A stretch of 64,000 nt of DNA from NCBI RefSeq assembly GCF_003590795.1, contig NZ_QYUL01000002.1, forward strand, positions 1,481,001 to 1,545,000, given 5' to 3'. The stretch is from Azospirillum cavernae. Lineage in GTDB: Bacteria; Pseudomonadota; Alphaproteobacteria; Azospirillales; Azospirillaceae. Shown piece by piece: positions 56,001 through 64,000 of this stretch (position 1 is the stretch's first letter; each line of letters starts with the position of its first letter). Below the pieces are notes generated by a model. That model ran no database searches. It saw only the letters and a program-made list of their open reading frames with translations, and was not told the origin of the DNA. Made by a program: the position numbers and the translations under genes.

Positions 56001-56690
56001 TCACCCGCCGTGCAATCGTCCGGTCCAATCCTCGACCGCGCCGCGCGCCAACCGCCGTTCGGCCAGGGTTTTCCAGCTTTGCGCCAGCGCGGGCAGGGCG
56101 GCCATCTCGGCCAGCGCGGCGCGGTCGAGGGTGTCCACATACAGCACGCGCAGCAGCCGGGCGAGCGGCCAGCCGGGGCAGGGGCGGTCCAGCAGGGTCA
56201 GCCGGTCGTCGGGGCCGATCATCCCGCTTTCGACGACGCGATAATACCAGCCGGTGCGCGCGCTGCTCTGCACGCGCTTGGCCATGTCCGGCACGGCGAA
56301 ACGGTGGTTCAGCTTCCAGCAGGGTTGCCGGGCTTGCGCCACCTCCAGAACCGTCGTGCCGACGCGGAAATGGTCGCCCAGACAGACGTCGGACTCGGTC
56401 ACGCCCAGGGTGGATAGGTTTTCGCCAAAGGCGCCGGGCGTCCCCAGCCACGGCGCAGCCTCCCCCAACTCGGCCCGCCACGCGGCGTGGTGGTCGAGCG
56501 GGTAATGGTGGATCGCCTTGTCGGGACCGCCATGCACCCGGCGGTCGGCCTGCTCGTCGTCGAGAAAGCCCTCCGGCCCGACGGCGCGCGGGCCATCGAC
56601 CGGAGTCTTGTGGATGGCGCTGCTTCGCCCTTCCGGGCCGAAGGGAGCGACCTTGCCGGTCAGAACGGCGAGCAGGGGCGTGTCGATCAT
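56001..56690 (-). CDS. MOSC-domain protein (YiiM-like)
   Basis: The 229-residue protein has the MOSC pattern: 'SAIHKTPVDGPRAVGPEGFLDDEQADRRVHGGPDKAIHHYP', 'FGENLSTLGVTESDVCLGD' and the conserved Cys in 'VAQARQPCWKLNHRF', which would ligate a molybdenum cofactor. YiiM relatives reduce N-hydroxylated bases. Its ATG overlaps the stop of the AlkA-like glycosylase gene, so a shared role in coping with damaged bases is an attractive inference. Confidence 0.88.
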   Translation of the reverse strand: MIDTPLLAVLTGKVAPFGPEGRSSAIHKTPVDGPRAVGPEGFLDDEQADRRVHGGPDKAIHHYPLDHHAAWRAELGEAAPWLGTPGAFGENLSTLGVTESDVCLGDHFRVGTTVLEVAQARQPCWKLNHRFAVPDMAKRVQSSARTGWYYRVVESGMIGPDDRLTLLDRPCPGWPLARLLRVLYVDTLDRAALAEMAALPALAQSWKTLAERRLARGAVEDWTGRLHGG

Positions 56691-57298
56691 CGGGCGCGCT
56701 TGGCCTGTTCCTGAAGGCTGACGTAATGGTGCCACACCAGCTTGGCGGCGAGGCTGCGGTGGGGGCGCCAGGGTTCGGCGACGGCCAGCAGTTGCGTCGG
56801 GGACGGCTTGTCCGCCCAGCCTTTCAGCCGCTGCACGCCCAATTGAATGGCGAGATCGCCGACGGGCCAGATGTCGGGCCGGTCCTGCGCCATCATCAGA
56901 TAGACCTCGGCGCTCCAGCGCCCGATGCCCTTCAGGGTGACGAGCGCGGCGATGGCCTCCTCATCGGGCAGGGCGTGGATGGCGCCGAAATCCAGGCGGC
57001 CATCGACGACCGCTTCGGCCAAGCCACGGGCGTAGCCGACCTTCTGGCGGGAAAAACCGCAGGCGCGCAGGGTGTCGTCGTCGGAATTCAGAATCGTGGC
57101 GGGCGTGACGTCGCCCAGCCGGGTCAGCAGCTTGTCCCACAAGGCCAAGGCGACCTTGGTGGAGAGCTGCTGTTCCATCACCATGCGCAGCAGGCCGACA
57201 AAGCCGCTGGGGCGTGAAAAGTCGCGTTGCATGGGGCCGCCGACGCGGATGCATTCGGCGAAGATCGGGTCGAGGGCGGTGAGATGATCGATGCTCAT
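56687..57298 (-). CDS. AlkA-family DNA-3-methyladenine glycosylase
   Basis: The 203-residue protein has the helix-hairpin-helix-GPD core: 'VMEQQLSTKVALALWDKL', 'LVTLKGIGRWSAEVYLMMAQDRPDIWPVGDLA' with the catalytic Asp, and 'AEPWRPHRSLAAKLVWHHY'. It excises alkylated bases from DNA. It is shorter than E. coli AlkA, as usual in this class, and coupled to the MOSC gene. Confidence 0.92.
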   Translation of the reverse strand: MSIDHLTALDPIFAECIRVGGPMQRDFSRPSGFVGLLRMVMEQQLSTKVALALWDKLLTRLGDVTPATILNSDDDTLRACGFSRQKVGYARGLAEAVVDGRLDFGAIHALPDEEAIAALVTLKGIGRWSAEVYLMMAQDRPDIWPVGDLAIQLGVQRLKGWADKPSPTQLLAVAEPWRPHRSLAAKLVWHHYVSLQEQAKRAR

Positions 57299-57337
57299 GA
57301 TCCGCCGCCCTCGCTCCGCAAATCGGTCAAACGACGA

Positions 57338-57580
57338 TCAGGCCACCAGCTCGATGGCGTAATCCTCGATCACGGTGTTGGCGAGCAGCTTCGTGCACAT
57401 CGCCTCAACCTCGGCGCGGGCGGCGGTCTCGTCGGCGCTGGTCAATTGCAGCTCGATCACCTTGCCGACGCGAATGTCTTCGACGCCCGCGAAGCCCAGC
57501 GTTTGCAGCGCGTGGGCGATGGCCTTGCCCTGGGGATCAAGAACGCCGCGCTTGAGGGTGACGTGAACCTTGGCCTTCAT
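57338..57580 (-). CDS. purS: Phosphoribosylformylglycinamidine synthase subunit PurS
   Basis: PurS (80 aa) is the small subunit joining PurL and PurQ: 'MKAKVHVTLKRGVLDPQGKAI' and 'ALQTLGFAGVEDIRVGKVIEL' are diagnostic. ATG 57580 is the start. It lies 53 bp after purC but about 3 kb from purQ and purL. Confidence 0.96.
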   Translation of the reverse strand: MKAKVHVTLKRGVLDPQGKAIAHALQTLGFAGVEDIRVGKVIELQLTSADETAARAEVEAMCTKLLANTVIEDYAIELVA

Positions 57581-57633
57581 CGGATGTCGCTCGCTAAAGG
57601 AAGTAGGGGAAAGATGGGGTGAAACAGAGGGGG

Positions 57634-58398
57634 TCACTGAAGGGTTTTGGGGCCTTTGACGTCGCTGGGGCCGCCTTCGGGCAGGATGCCCAGACGGCGC
57701 GCGACCTCCTGATAGGCCTCTTCGACCTTGCCGAGATCCTGGCGGAAACGGTCCTTGTCCAACTTCTCGTTGGTCTTGACGTCCCACAGGCGGCAATTGT
57801 CGGGGCTGATTTCGTCGGCCAGCACGATCCGCATCTCGTCATTTTCCCACAGCCGACCGAATTCCAGCTTGAAATCGATCAGCTTCAGCCCGATGCCGAG
57901 GAACAGGCCCGACAGGTAATCATTCACCCGCAAGGACAGGGCCACCATGTCGTCGAGATCCGGCGGCGCCGCCCAGCCAAAGGCGGTGATGTGCTCTTCC
58001 GAGACCATCGGGTCGTTCAGCTCGTCCGACTTGAAGTAATATTCGATGATCGAGCGCGGCAGCGGCGTGCCTTCGGGAATGCCGAAACGCTTGGACAGCG
58101 ACCCGGCGGCGACGTTGCGCACCACCAGCTCGATCGGAATGATCTCGACCTCGCGGACCAGCTGCTCGCGCATGTTCAGGCGGCGGACGAAATGGGTGGG
58201 AACGCCGATTTCCGACAGACGGCTCATCAGATACTCGGAGATGCGGTTGTTCAGCACCCCCTTGCCGGTGATGACGCCCTTCTTCTGGTTGTTGAAGGCG
58301 CTCGCGTCGTCCTTGAAGTACTGCACCAGAGTGCCGGGTTCCGGTCCTTCAAAAAGAACCTTCGCCTTGCCTTCATAGATGCGCCGGCGTCGTGTCAT
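57634..58398 (-). CDS. purC: SAICAR synthetase PurC
   Basis: The 254-residue enzyme joins aspartate to CAIR in purine synthesis. Motifs: '[32 protein letters not shown]', '[15 protein letters not shown]', '[10 protein letters not shown]' and '[12 protein letters not shown]'. It begins the purC-purS unit. Confidence 0.97.
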   Translation of the reverse strand: MTRRRRIYEGKAKVLFEGPEPGTLVQYFKDDASAFNNQKKGVITGKGVLNNRISEYLMSRLSEIGVPTHFVRRLNMREQLVREVEIIPIELVVRNVAAGSLSKRFGIPEGTPLPRSIIEYYFKSDELNDPMVSEEHITAFGWAAPPDLDDMVALSLRVNDYLSGLFLGIGLKLIDFKLEFGRLWENDEMRIVLADEISPDNCRLWDVKTNEKLDKDRFRQDLGKVEEAYQEVARRLGILPEGGPSDVKGPKTLQ

Positions 58399-58531
58399 CG
58401 CGTGTTCGTCCAAATGCGTAAGGACCGGACAAGAGAGCTTGCCGGTCCAGGAAGGTGCGCTCAGTGATATAGCAAGCCGGGGGGGCGAACACAACGGCGG
58501 GGGTTCGGGCTGGGGTTCGAGGCTGGCCCGC

Positions 58532-59293
58532 TCACGTCAGCGCCACCGGGTCGAAGGGCGTCTCGAACGGGCGGCCAGGGGCGAAGCGCCAGACGGGTTT
58601 CAGGTCGGGGCGCTCGACGCTGGGCAGGGCGATGAGTGCGCTGGACATGGTGCCGAAGCCCATGGGCAGGCGGAAATCCATCGCCCCGCGCTCCCCCTTC
58701 TCCCCTTCCCAAATCCGGCTGCCCAGCAGTTCCGGCCAATTGCCCCACGCCGGTTCGTCGGAGTCGGGCGGCGCGCCATGGGCGAAGAGCGGTTGGTAGA
58801 GGGCGATTCGAGGATCGCGCGCGTCGTCCAAATCATGGGCGGTTATCATGTGGACGCCGGGGGGAATCGTCGTCACCTCTGGCCGGTGGCGCGGGTTGTC
58901 GCCGCGATGGCTGATGAGGTAGGCGTCGGCGTTGTCGGCGACCAGCAGGTTGAAGGGCCGGTAGGCCCGCGTGTCGAGAGCGGCCAGCGACCGCGCCGCC
59001 TCGCCCGCGTCGGCATGGTCGAGCGCGTCGAGCGCCAACTCCCCGCGCGACCGCTTGCCGGTTTCCGGCCCCAGCGTGCCTTCGCGGTTGAGGATGGCGG
59101 CGACCAGCCCCTCGTCGTTCAGGCCAAGCCAGGAGCCGCCCGCCAATTCATCCAGCCCGGCGACCACGTTGGGCCGGTCGGGCCAATGGCGGGCGGGCGG
59201 TTTCCAGGGACGCCCGGCCATCTCGTCGCGGTTGGCGGCGAGCAGCAAAGGCCACGTTGCGTCCGGTCGCCGCAGGAGGATCACGCTGCACAT
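58532..59293 (-). CDS. NRDE-family protein (TANGO2-like)
   Basis: The 253-residue protein starts '[11 protein letters not shown]' with a conserved second-position Cys and 'LLLAANRDE', the NRDE motif that names the family, then '[20 protein letters not shown]'. Members resemble N-terminal-nucleophile hydrolases and the eukaryotic TANGO2 protein; their chemistry is unclear. It is divergent from the zeta-subunit gene. Confidence 0.88.
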   Translation of the reverse strand: MCSVILLRRPDATWPLLLAANRDEMAGRPWKPPARHWPDRPNVVAGLDELAGGSWLGLNDEGLVAAILNREGTLGPETGKRSRGELALDALDHADAGEAARSLAALDTRAYRPFNLLVADNADAYLISHRGDNPRHRPEVTTIPPGVHMITAHDLDDARDPRIALYQPLFAHGAPPDSDEPAWGNWPELLGSRIWEGEKGERGAMDFRLPMGFGTMSSALIALPSVERPDLKPVWRFAPGRPFETPFDPVALT

Positions 59294-59371
59294 GGGGAAC
59301 CTTGTTTTTTCCGTTTCGCAAAGCTATGTCGGGCCACGATGAAATCTCCGCAAGGGGGCTGCGGCTTCACC

Positions 59372-59401
59372 GTGACGGCGACCCCAATCCGGCTGTATAA
59401 T
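59372..59401 (+). promoter_or_regulatory. Promoter of the zeta-subunit gene
   Basis: A consensus -10 TATAAT at 59396-59401 lies about 44 bp before the ATG, with a weaker -35 (GTGACG, 59372-59377) 18 bp upstream. Confidence 0.6.
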
Positions 59402-59444
59402 CCAGCATCCGGGAGCGAAAACCAAATTCAAGGAGCCGGGGTCC

Positions 59445-59765
59445 ATGACGACCTTCGATGACCGCGAAAAGGCCTTCGAGAACAAGTTCCAGCACGACGA
59501 AGACCTGCTGTTTCGCATCCGCACGCGGCGGGACACGCTGGCGGGCCTGTGGGCCGCTGGCCTGATGGGGTTGGACGCTGACGCCGCCAAGGCCTACGCC
59601 CGCCAGATCGTTGAGGTGGACATCGGCACGCCGGGTCCGCACGACATCCGCGACCGCATCGCCGCCGACCTGCACGCCAAGGGCGTGGACATTTCCGACC
59701 ACCGCGTGGAAAAGGAAATGGCCCAACTCTTGGATCTGGCGCGCCAGCAAGTCACCACCGAATGA
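59445..59765 (+). CDS. F1-ATPase inhibitor zeta subunit (DUF1476)
   Basis: The 106-residue protein 'MTTFDDREKAFENKFQHDEDLLFRIRTRRDTLAGLWAA...' matches the alphaproteobacterial zeta subunit, which binds F1 and blocks ATP hydrolysis. An AAGGAG ribosome binding site lies upstream. It is monocistronic, with its own promoter and terminator. Confidence 0.95.
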   Translation: MTTFDDREKAFENKFQHDEDLLFRIRTRRDTLAGLWAAGLMGLDADAAKAYARQIVEVDIGTPGPHDIRDRIAADLHAKGVDISDHRVEKEMAQLLDLARQQVTTE

Positions 59766-59839
59766 GCGCCACCGAGTGAACGCCGAGCGCGCGCTGTCGG
59801 CCTGTCCGATTCGCGCCGCTTCGGTCATCACGCCATGAC

Positions 59840-59870
59840 AAAAGGCCCGGCGCAGCGCGTCGGGCCTTTT
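59840..59870. terminator. Bidirectional terminator between the zeta gene and fdxB
   Basis: AAAAGGCCCG pairs with CGGGCCTTTT around an 11-base loop and T-runs flank it on both strands. It can end both the zeta transcript and the nif transcript. Confidence 0.88.
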
Positions 59871-59896
59871 TGTGTGGGCGGCTTGCACGCTGAAAA

Positions 59897-60190
59897 TCAG
59901 GCGGCGACCGCCGCGTGGGTGATGCAGCTTTTCGAGCAGACCTTGGCGCAGCTTTCGCAGCCGATGCAGTTGGCCGCTTCCTCGACCGTCATCACCTTCT
60001 TCTCGGCCTCGTCGTCGAAGGCGTCCACGATGTCGCCGTCTTCGGTGATGCCGATCATGTTCAGCACGCCGCGCCCGCACACCTTGAAGCAGCGGCCGCA
60101 GCCGATGCACTGCTTCTGGTCGATGGATTGGACGAATTTCGGCGTCCAGCTTTCGCCGCCACGGGTGGTGCCGGTGATGAAGTCAGCCAT
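59897..60190 (-). CDS. fdxB: Nif-specific ferredoxin III FdxB
   Basis: The 97-residue ferredoxin has two CxxCxxCxxxC motifs (QCIGCGRCFKVCGRG and NCIGCESCAKVCSKS) for two [4Fe-4S] clusters. The start 'MADFITGTTRGGESWTPKFV' is typical of FdxB near nifX. It probably donates electrons in nitrogenase cofactor assembly or to nitrogenase. A GAGGAG ribosome binding site precedes it. It appears to be the last gene of the nifENX run. Confidence 0.95.
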   Translation of the reverse strand: MADFITGTTRGGESWTPKFVQSIDQKQCIGCGRCFKVCGRGVLNMIGITEDGDIVDAFDDEAEKKVMTVEEAANCIGCESCAKVCSKSCITHAAVAA

Positions 60191-60260
60191 GGGATGCTCC
60201 TCTCGAATGGCGCGGGAAGGGGGGAGGGGCGCCTGTGGGGTGGTGGTTGGAGTGGGGTGT

Positions 60261-60370
60261 TTGCCCCCTCCCTAACCCTCCCCCGCGTTGCGGGAGAGGG
60301 GACGGATGCTGAACGCCGACAAAAATCCTCGCTCCCTCTCCCGCAAAGCGGGGGAGGGCTGGGGAGAGGG
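60261..60370. repeat. Double-hairpin intergenic repeat, copy 2
   Basis: Same family as 55836-55956: a CCCCCTCCCTAACCCTCCCC start, a first hairpin CCCTCCCCCGC/GCGGGAGAGGG, a spacer, then CCCTCTCCCGC/GCGGGGGAGGG. It lies inside the nif run between fdxB and the small gene upstream. Confidence 0.85.
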
Positions 60371-60386
60371 TACGGGAAACCTGCCG

Positions 60387-60587
60387 CTACGCGCTTTCCA
60401 ACGCCTTCAACGCCGCGCGCTTTTCGGTCAGCGCGCGGTAGGCGTCGAAGGCGTCCTGGGCGACGGTCAGAATGTTTTGCCAGCCCTGCGGCAAGTCTTC
60501 CGACAGGTCGTGCAAATCCATCTTTTTTTGCGTCGCGCGGGCGTTCAGCTTTTTGATCTCGTCCTTCAGCGTGTCGATGTCGCTCAT
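60387..60587 (-). CDS. CCE_0567-family small nif-associated protein
   Basis: The 66-residue helical protein 'MSDIDTLKDEIKKLNARATQKKMDLHDLSEDLPQGW' matches the small metalloprotein family regularly found beside nifX. It has the HDLxEDLP motif that probably holds a metal site. Its exact job in nitrogen fixation is unknown. Confidence 0.88.
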   Translation of the reverse strand: MSDIDTLKDEIKKLNARATQKKMDLHDLSEDLPQGWQNILTVAQDAFDAYRALTEKRAALKALESA

Positions 60588-60605
60588 GCCGGGATCCTCA
60601 AGAGG

Positions 60606-61082
60606 TCAGAGATTGGCGACTTCGGGGTATTTTTTGATGAGGTCCACCGCGTCGGCGACCAGCTTGGCCCCGTCGGAGGCCAGCTTTTCGGCGGTCGGGA
60701 AGCCGAAGCGGTGGACGTCGCGCAGATTCTTGGAAATCACCACCAGACGCCCGGCGGTCAGGATCATCCGCCCGAAGCCTTCATGGCTGATCTTCATCAT
60801 CGGCGAGGCCATCAGGCCGGTTTGCTTTTCGATGGTGATGCCGACCGCCTTGTAGAACAGCTCCAGCCGCCACAGCGTGTCGGGATCGGGATCGCCCATC
60901 ATCGGGATGGCGGCGCGGGCCTCCTTGTCCAGAATGAAGGGGGCGAGCAGAACCTCGTCGGCCTTGCCCTCCCACGCGCCATAGCTGTCCTCGGCGCGGA
61001 ACAGCAGGACCAGGGTCTTCAGAAACTGGTCGGCGACCTCGGCCTGGGAGGCCGCGCCTTCGGCGATTGCGGTGTCGGACAT
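60606..61082 (-). CDS. NifX-associated nitrogen fixation protein (DUF269)
   Basis: The 158-residue protein contains '[27 protein letters not shown]', '[31 protein letters not shown]' and '[17 protein letters not shown]', the DUF269 pattern always found with nifX. It starts three bases after the nifX stop. A role in FeMo-cofactor handling is inferred from this fixed linkage. Confidence 0.93.
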   Translation of the reverse strand: MSDTAIAEGAASQAEVADQFLKTLVLLFRAEDSYGAWEGKADEVLLAPFILDKEARAAIPMMGDPDPDTLWRLELFYKAVGITIEKQTGLMASPMMKISHEGFGRMILTAGRLVVISKNLRDVHRFGFPTAEKLASDGAKLVADAVDLIKKYPEVANL

Positions 61083-61085
61083 GGG

Positions 61086-61487
61086 TTATTCCTCGTCTTC
61101 GTCGTCGAAATTGAGTTCTTGGGTTTCGCCCAGCGCCTTGCGCAGCCAGGGCGGCGGATTGCCGTTCAGCGTTTCGACCAGCCGGTCGAGCAGGGCCGGG
61201 ATGGCCTCGGTCGCTTCGACCTTCACCGGGTGGATCTTTTTGGCGACGACGCGGGCGGCGGCGGACGCGCCGATGGCCGACAGATAGACGATGGCGACGT
61301 CGGCCAGCGCGTCCAGCTTCGGCACCAGCTTGTCCTCGTTGCCGTCCTCGAACATCGAGCCGCCGAACTGGAAGGTCTCCAGAAAGGAATGACCGGCCTT
61401 GTCCACCTGATAGACGGCGATGTTCTTGGCCCAGCCGAAATGCGCGTCGACGTGCTGCATGTCCTGGGTGCAGAAAGCGACCTTCAT
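61086..61487 (-). CDS. nifX: NifX, FeMo-cofactor precursor carrier
   Basis: NifX (133 aa from ATG 61487, with AGGAGG upstream) binds NifB-cofactor and the VK-cluster during FeMo-co synthesis. The dinitrogenase cofactor-binding fold shows 'MKVAFCTQDMQHVDAHFGWAKNIAVYQV', 'DGNEDKLVPKLDALADVAIVYLSAIG' and an acidic tail 'FDDEDEE'. It lies 38 bp after nifN. Confidence 0.95.
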   Translation of the reverse strand: MKVAFCTQDMQHVDAHFGWAKNIAVYQVDKAGHSFLETFQFGGSMFEDGNEDKLVPKLDALADVAIVYLSAIGASAAARVVAKKIHPVKVEATEAIPALLDRLVETLNGNPPPWLRKALGETQELNFDDEDEE

Positions 61488-61525
61488 GGAACCTCCTGTG
61501 CTGGGGCGAGCGGCGCTCACCACGC

Positions 61526-62938
61526 TCAACCGGCGCTGCATCCGCATGATCCGCCTCCGCAAGCGTGGCCTTCGGTCTTATGGCCGTCGGTTTTGTGGTC
61601 GCCGTGATGGGCCGCCGGGTGGTGGTCGTGGTCCATCTCGGCGGACAGGAACAGGTTGCCGACGGCGAACAGCAGGTTGCGGGTGCCGCGATAGCCGACA
61701 TGGACCGTCAACCCGGCCCCCAGCCGGTCGAACATCGGCAGCCCCATGCGGTGCAGCGGCACGCCCAGCCGCGCCGCGCCCTGTCGCCCGTGCGAGTTGG
61801 AAATGATGAGGTCGGCGTCGCGCGCCAGCGTTTCCACGTCGGAATGGTCGCCGACCATCACGGTGGCCGCCTTCAGCTTTTCCAGGACCAGGGTCTGGGT
61901 CGGCGACACGGCGGCGACCACCTCGGCCCCCATGTCGGCCAGAAAGCTGGTGACGGCGTAGAGCAGGTCGGGTTCCAGGGCGACGGCGATCCGCTTGCGG
62001 CTGAAGAAGAAATGCCCGTCGAGCATGGCGTCCACCAGACTGTCGCGCTGGCGGCGGATCTTGGCCGGAACCGGCTGGCCCGACAGTTCGGCCAACAGGC
62101 GGATCAGCTTGTCCGACGCCTCCAGCCCGGTCAGGCGGCTGAAGAAATGGCCGGGAACGTCGGTTTTCAGCTCCAGCGCGTTGCCGGCGATCCGCATGTG
62201 CTCGCCGATCACCAGCGTGGCGACGGACGCGCCCATCGAGCGGATTTGATCGACCGTCACCCCGCCCAACGAGGTGGCGGTGAAGTCGCTGGGCTGGCGC
62301 CCGCACATCGACAATGACAGGTCGGGCAGGAAGATCGGCGACAGGCCGAAGGATTCGATCAGGTCGCGCAGCTCCTCGACGTCGCCGGGCGACAGATGGC
62401 AGCCCGCCAGAACGTTGATCTGCGTCTTGACCATCGTCGGCGACGGTTCGACCAGCCGGTCGACGATGGCGGTGACGGCGGCGCCGAAGCCATCCTCGAA
62501 CCCGCCGGTGAAATCCGGGGTGTTGGCGAAGACCAGCGCGGTGTCGGCCATGTCGGGGTTGCGCTGGCGGAACAGGGTGAACTGCCCGCCCATATCCTCG
62601 CCCTTGGTTTCGGTGACGCCGGTGGTGGCGACGCCGATCATGGCCGGGCTGTTGCGCTCCACGATGGTGCGCAGCGCCTGTTCGAGATTCTCATAACCGC
62701 CGAGGATGGTGGAGACTTGATCCATCGCCGTGGTTTGCAGCGGAATCGCCTCGCGGAAATGGCGGACCAGCAGAACCAGCCCGAAGGCGGTGCAGCCCTG
62801 CGAGCCGTGAAACAGCGGCAGACAACGGTCAATGCCGAGATAGGCGAGCGCCGCGCCCAGCGGTTGGCTCATCTTCAGCGGGTTGGTCGAGGCGGCCTTG
62901 GCGGCGGAGGGGAAGCGTTGGATGTGCGACATGGCCAT
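61526..62938 (-). CDS. nifN: NifN, FeMo-cofactor assembly scaffold subunit, with His/Cys-rich tail
   Basis: NifN (470 aa) pairs with NifE as a NifDK-like scaffold on which the FeMo-cofactor precursor matures. Family segments: 'NPLKMSQPLGAALAYLGIDRCLPLFHGSQGC', 'LGGYENLEQAL', 'TTGVTETKGEDM' and 'NSHGRQGAARLGVPLHRMGLPMFDRLG'. After the conserved end comes a roughly 35-residue tail crowded with His and three Cys (MDHDHHPAAHHGDH, ACGGGSCGCSAG) that looks metal-binding. The ATG at 62938 shares one base with the nifE stop. Confidence 0.95.
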   Translation of the reverse strand: MAMSHIQRFPSAAKAASTNPLKMSQPLGAALAYLGIDRCLPLFHGSQGCTAFGLVLLVRHFREAIPLQTTAMDQVSTILGGYENLEQALRTIVERNSPAMIGVATTGVTETKGEDMGGQFTLFRQRNPDMADTALVFANTPDFTGGFEDGFGAAVTAIVDRLVEPSPTMVKTQINVLAGCHLSPGDVEELRDLIESFGLSPIFLPDLSLSMCGRQPSDFTATSLGGVTVDQIRSMGASVATLVIGEHMRIAGNALELKTDVPGHFFSRLTGLEASDKLIRLLAELSGQPVPAKIRRQRDSLVDAMLDGHFFFSRKRIAVALEPDLLYAVTSFLADMGAEVVAAVSPTQTLVLEKLKAATVMVGDHSDVETLARDADLIISNSHGRQGAARLGVPLHRMGLPMFDRLGAGLTVHVGYRGTRNLLFAVGNLFLSAEMDHDHHPAAHHGDHKTDGHKTEGHACGGGSCGCSAG

Positions 62939-64000
62939 CACTCCGCAGCCAGAAGAGGCGCGGCGGCGGGAGTGTCCCACGGGGCGGGCAGGCGGACCTG
63001 ACGCCAAATCGGGTTCGACAGGGTTTTGTCGATTTCCTCACACAGATTGACGATGCCGTCATAGCCCGCGTAGGCGTGGTGACGCTCCTGGTTGATGTCG
63101 AGCCAGGGAACCTTGGCCTTCAAGGAAATGAATTGCGACCGCCCGCCCGACATCATGATGTCGGCCTCCGACGTCGCCAGCATCTTGTAGATGTCGCGCG
63201 GCTTCAGATCGTCCCACTGGTGGAACTCGTCGCCCTTCATCTTCTTGATGCGCTCCTTGTCCTCCTTGGTCGATTTCTTGGTCGAGGTGCCGAGGATGGT
63301 CAGCCCGGCGCCTTCCAGCGCGCTGACCATCGACCAGCTCTTGACGCCGCCGGTGAAGAGCAGGACGCGCTTGCCGTCGAAGCGCGGCTTGTAGGGTTCC
63401 AGGCGGCGCCAGACGCGGCTTTCCTCACGCGCGATCACGCCCTCCGCCCGGTCGATCAGGCTTTTGTCGGCCCCGCGCTCCACCAGCATCCGGGTCATGG
63501 TGCGCAGCGTGTCCGACATGTCCGACACGCCGTAGAAGGAGCCTTCAAAATAGGGGATGCCGTAGCGCTCCTCCATCTTGCGGCCGACATTCACCAGCGC
63601 TTGGCTGCACACCATCATGGTGACGCGCGCCCGGTGGGCCTGGGCGACCTGGTTGTAACGACCGTCGCCGGAGATGCAGGACAACAGGCGGATGCCGATC
63701 TCGTCGAGCAGCGGCTTGACCAGCCACAATTCACCGGCAAGGTTGTATTCGCCGATGATGCAGACGTCGGTCGGGGTGGTGTATTCCGGTTCGACCGTGC
63801 CGATGACGTGGTCGAGCAGCGCCTCGCCCGCCAGCTTGTTGCCAAGATTCTTCGAGCCGACGAAGCCCGGCGCGTCCACCGGAATCACCGGCTTGCCGAG
63901 CTTTTGCGTGGCGAATTTGCAGACCGCCGCGATGTCGTCGCCGGTCATGGCGGGCACGCAGGTCTGATAGACGAAGACGGCGGGCGGGTCGTATTGCTGG
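62938..64000 (-). CDS. nifE: NifE, FeMo-cofactor assembly scaffold subunit, 5' partial
   Basis: Only the C-terminal ~350 residues lie in the window; the start is beyond base 64000. Visible NifE segments are 'GKPVIPVDAPGFVGSKNLGNKLAGEALL', 'CIIGEYNLAGELWLVKPLLDEIGIRLLSCISGDGRY' and 'RVLLFTGGVKSWSMVSALEGAGL'. With NifN it forms the scaffold for FeMo-cofactor. Its promoter, probably NifA/sigma54-dependent, is outside the window. Confidence 0.96.
   Translation of the reverse strand, partial: QQYDPPAVFVYQTCVPAMTGDDIAAVCKFATQKLGKPVIPVDAPGFVGSKNLGNKLAGEALLDHVIGTVEPEYTTPTDVCIIGEYNLAGELWLVKPLLDEIGIRLLSCISGDGRYNQVAQAHRARVTMMVCSQALVNVGRKMEERYGIPYFEGSFYGVSDMSDTLRTMTRMLVERGADKSLIDRAEGVIAREESRVWRRLEPYKPRFDGKRVLLFTGGVKSWSMVSALEGAGLTILGTSTKKSTKEDKERIKKMKGDEFHQWDDLKPRDIYKMLATSEADIMMSGGRSQFISLKAKVPWLDINQERHHAYAGYDGIVNLCEEIDKTLSNPIWRQVRLPAPWDTPAAAPLLAAE

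Overview
The window is GC-rich chromosomal DNA from a nitrogen-fixing alphaproteobacterium, most likely of the order Rhodospirillales. The evidence is a nif segment (nifE, nifN, nifX, a NifX-associated gene, fdxB), a NifA/sigma54-type fixABCX operon, and alphaproteobacterial hallmarks: the F1-ATPase zeta inhibitor, an NDUFA12 subunit, a DUF2155 protein and a GshA of the plant/alphaproteobacterial type. I cannot name the species from the sequence alone.

Layout. 0-8 kb is an accessory island. It holds a CHAT/NB-ARC/TPR signalling ATPase coupled by start/stop overlap to a patatin-like phospholipase, then the wreck of a type I restriction-modification locus (hsdR with frameshifts and deletions, hsdM reduced to a stub) with an intact DUF4268 gene and a 55-codon small gene. 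The island ends at an elongator tRNA-Met. 8-13 kb is a Fe-S/sulfur operon (cysE-iscR-iscS-degenerate hscB-fdx-mnmA) behind one promoter with a palindromic operator. 13-16 kb holds housekeeping and envelope genes (hydrolase, DUF2155, methyltransferase, mlaD, NDUFA12). 16-23 kb is an envelope-lipid block: LysE exporter, lipid A genes lpxL-lpxK-waaA, then a GT4 glycosyltransferase and a metallophosphoesterase resembling the Agt/PlcP phospholipid-to-glycolipid remodelling pair, with a divergent lipid kinase. 23-36 kb has a ParDE-like toxin-antitoxin pair, pmbA, DUF1223, DoxX, an ArsR/SRPBCC pair with an apparently leaderless promoter, ubiD, an ETF-beta-type lysine methyltransferase, a CHAP protein, ubiA, a lone response regulator, rsmE, gshA and dinB. 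35.8-41.6 kb has a BglII-like endonuclease without a methylase, a large hybrid histidine kinase and a TPR-glycosyltransferase.

42-46 kb carries fixABCX behind two NifA-type upstream sites and a consensus sigma54 promoter. 47-51.3 kb contains two AT-richer insertions: a repeat protein that looks type I secreted, and a guanylate-kinase-like protein. They lie on either side of the ordinary genes rarD, grxD and bolA. 51-58 kb is a purine block (purL, purQ, purS, purC) interrupted by amtB, a MOSC protein and an AlkA-type glycosylase. 58-64 kb runs through an NRDE protein and the zeta inhibitor to the nif cofactor-assembly genes, read on the minus strand; nifE is cut by the window edge.

The nitrogen-fixation parts fit together: NifEN builds the FeMo-cofactor precursor, NifX and its partner carry it, FdxB supplies electrons or clusters, FixABCX delivers low-potential electrons to nitrogenase, IscS-type sulfur chemistry supports cluster supply, and AmtB takes up ammonium. 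Several families of long inverted repeats lie in the intergenic spaces. All functional calls rest on reading motifs by eye; no database search was run.
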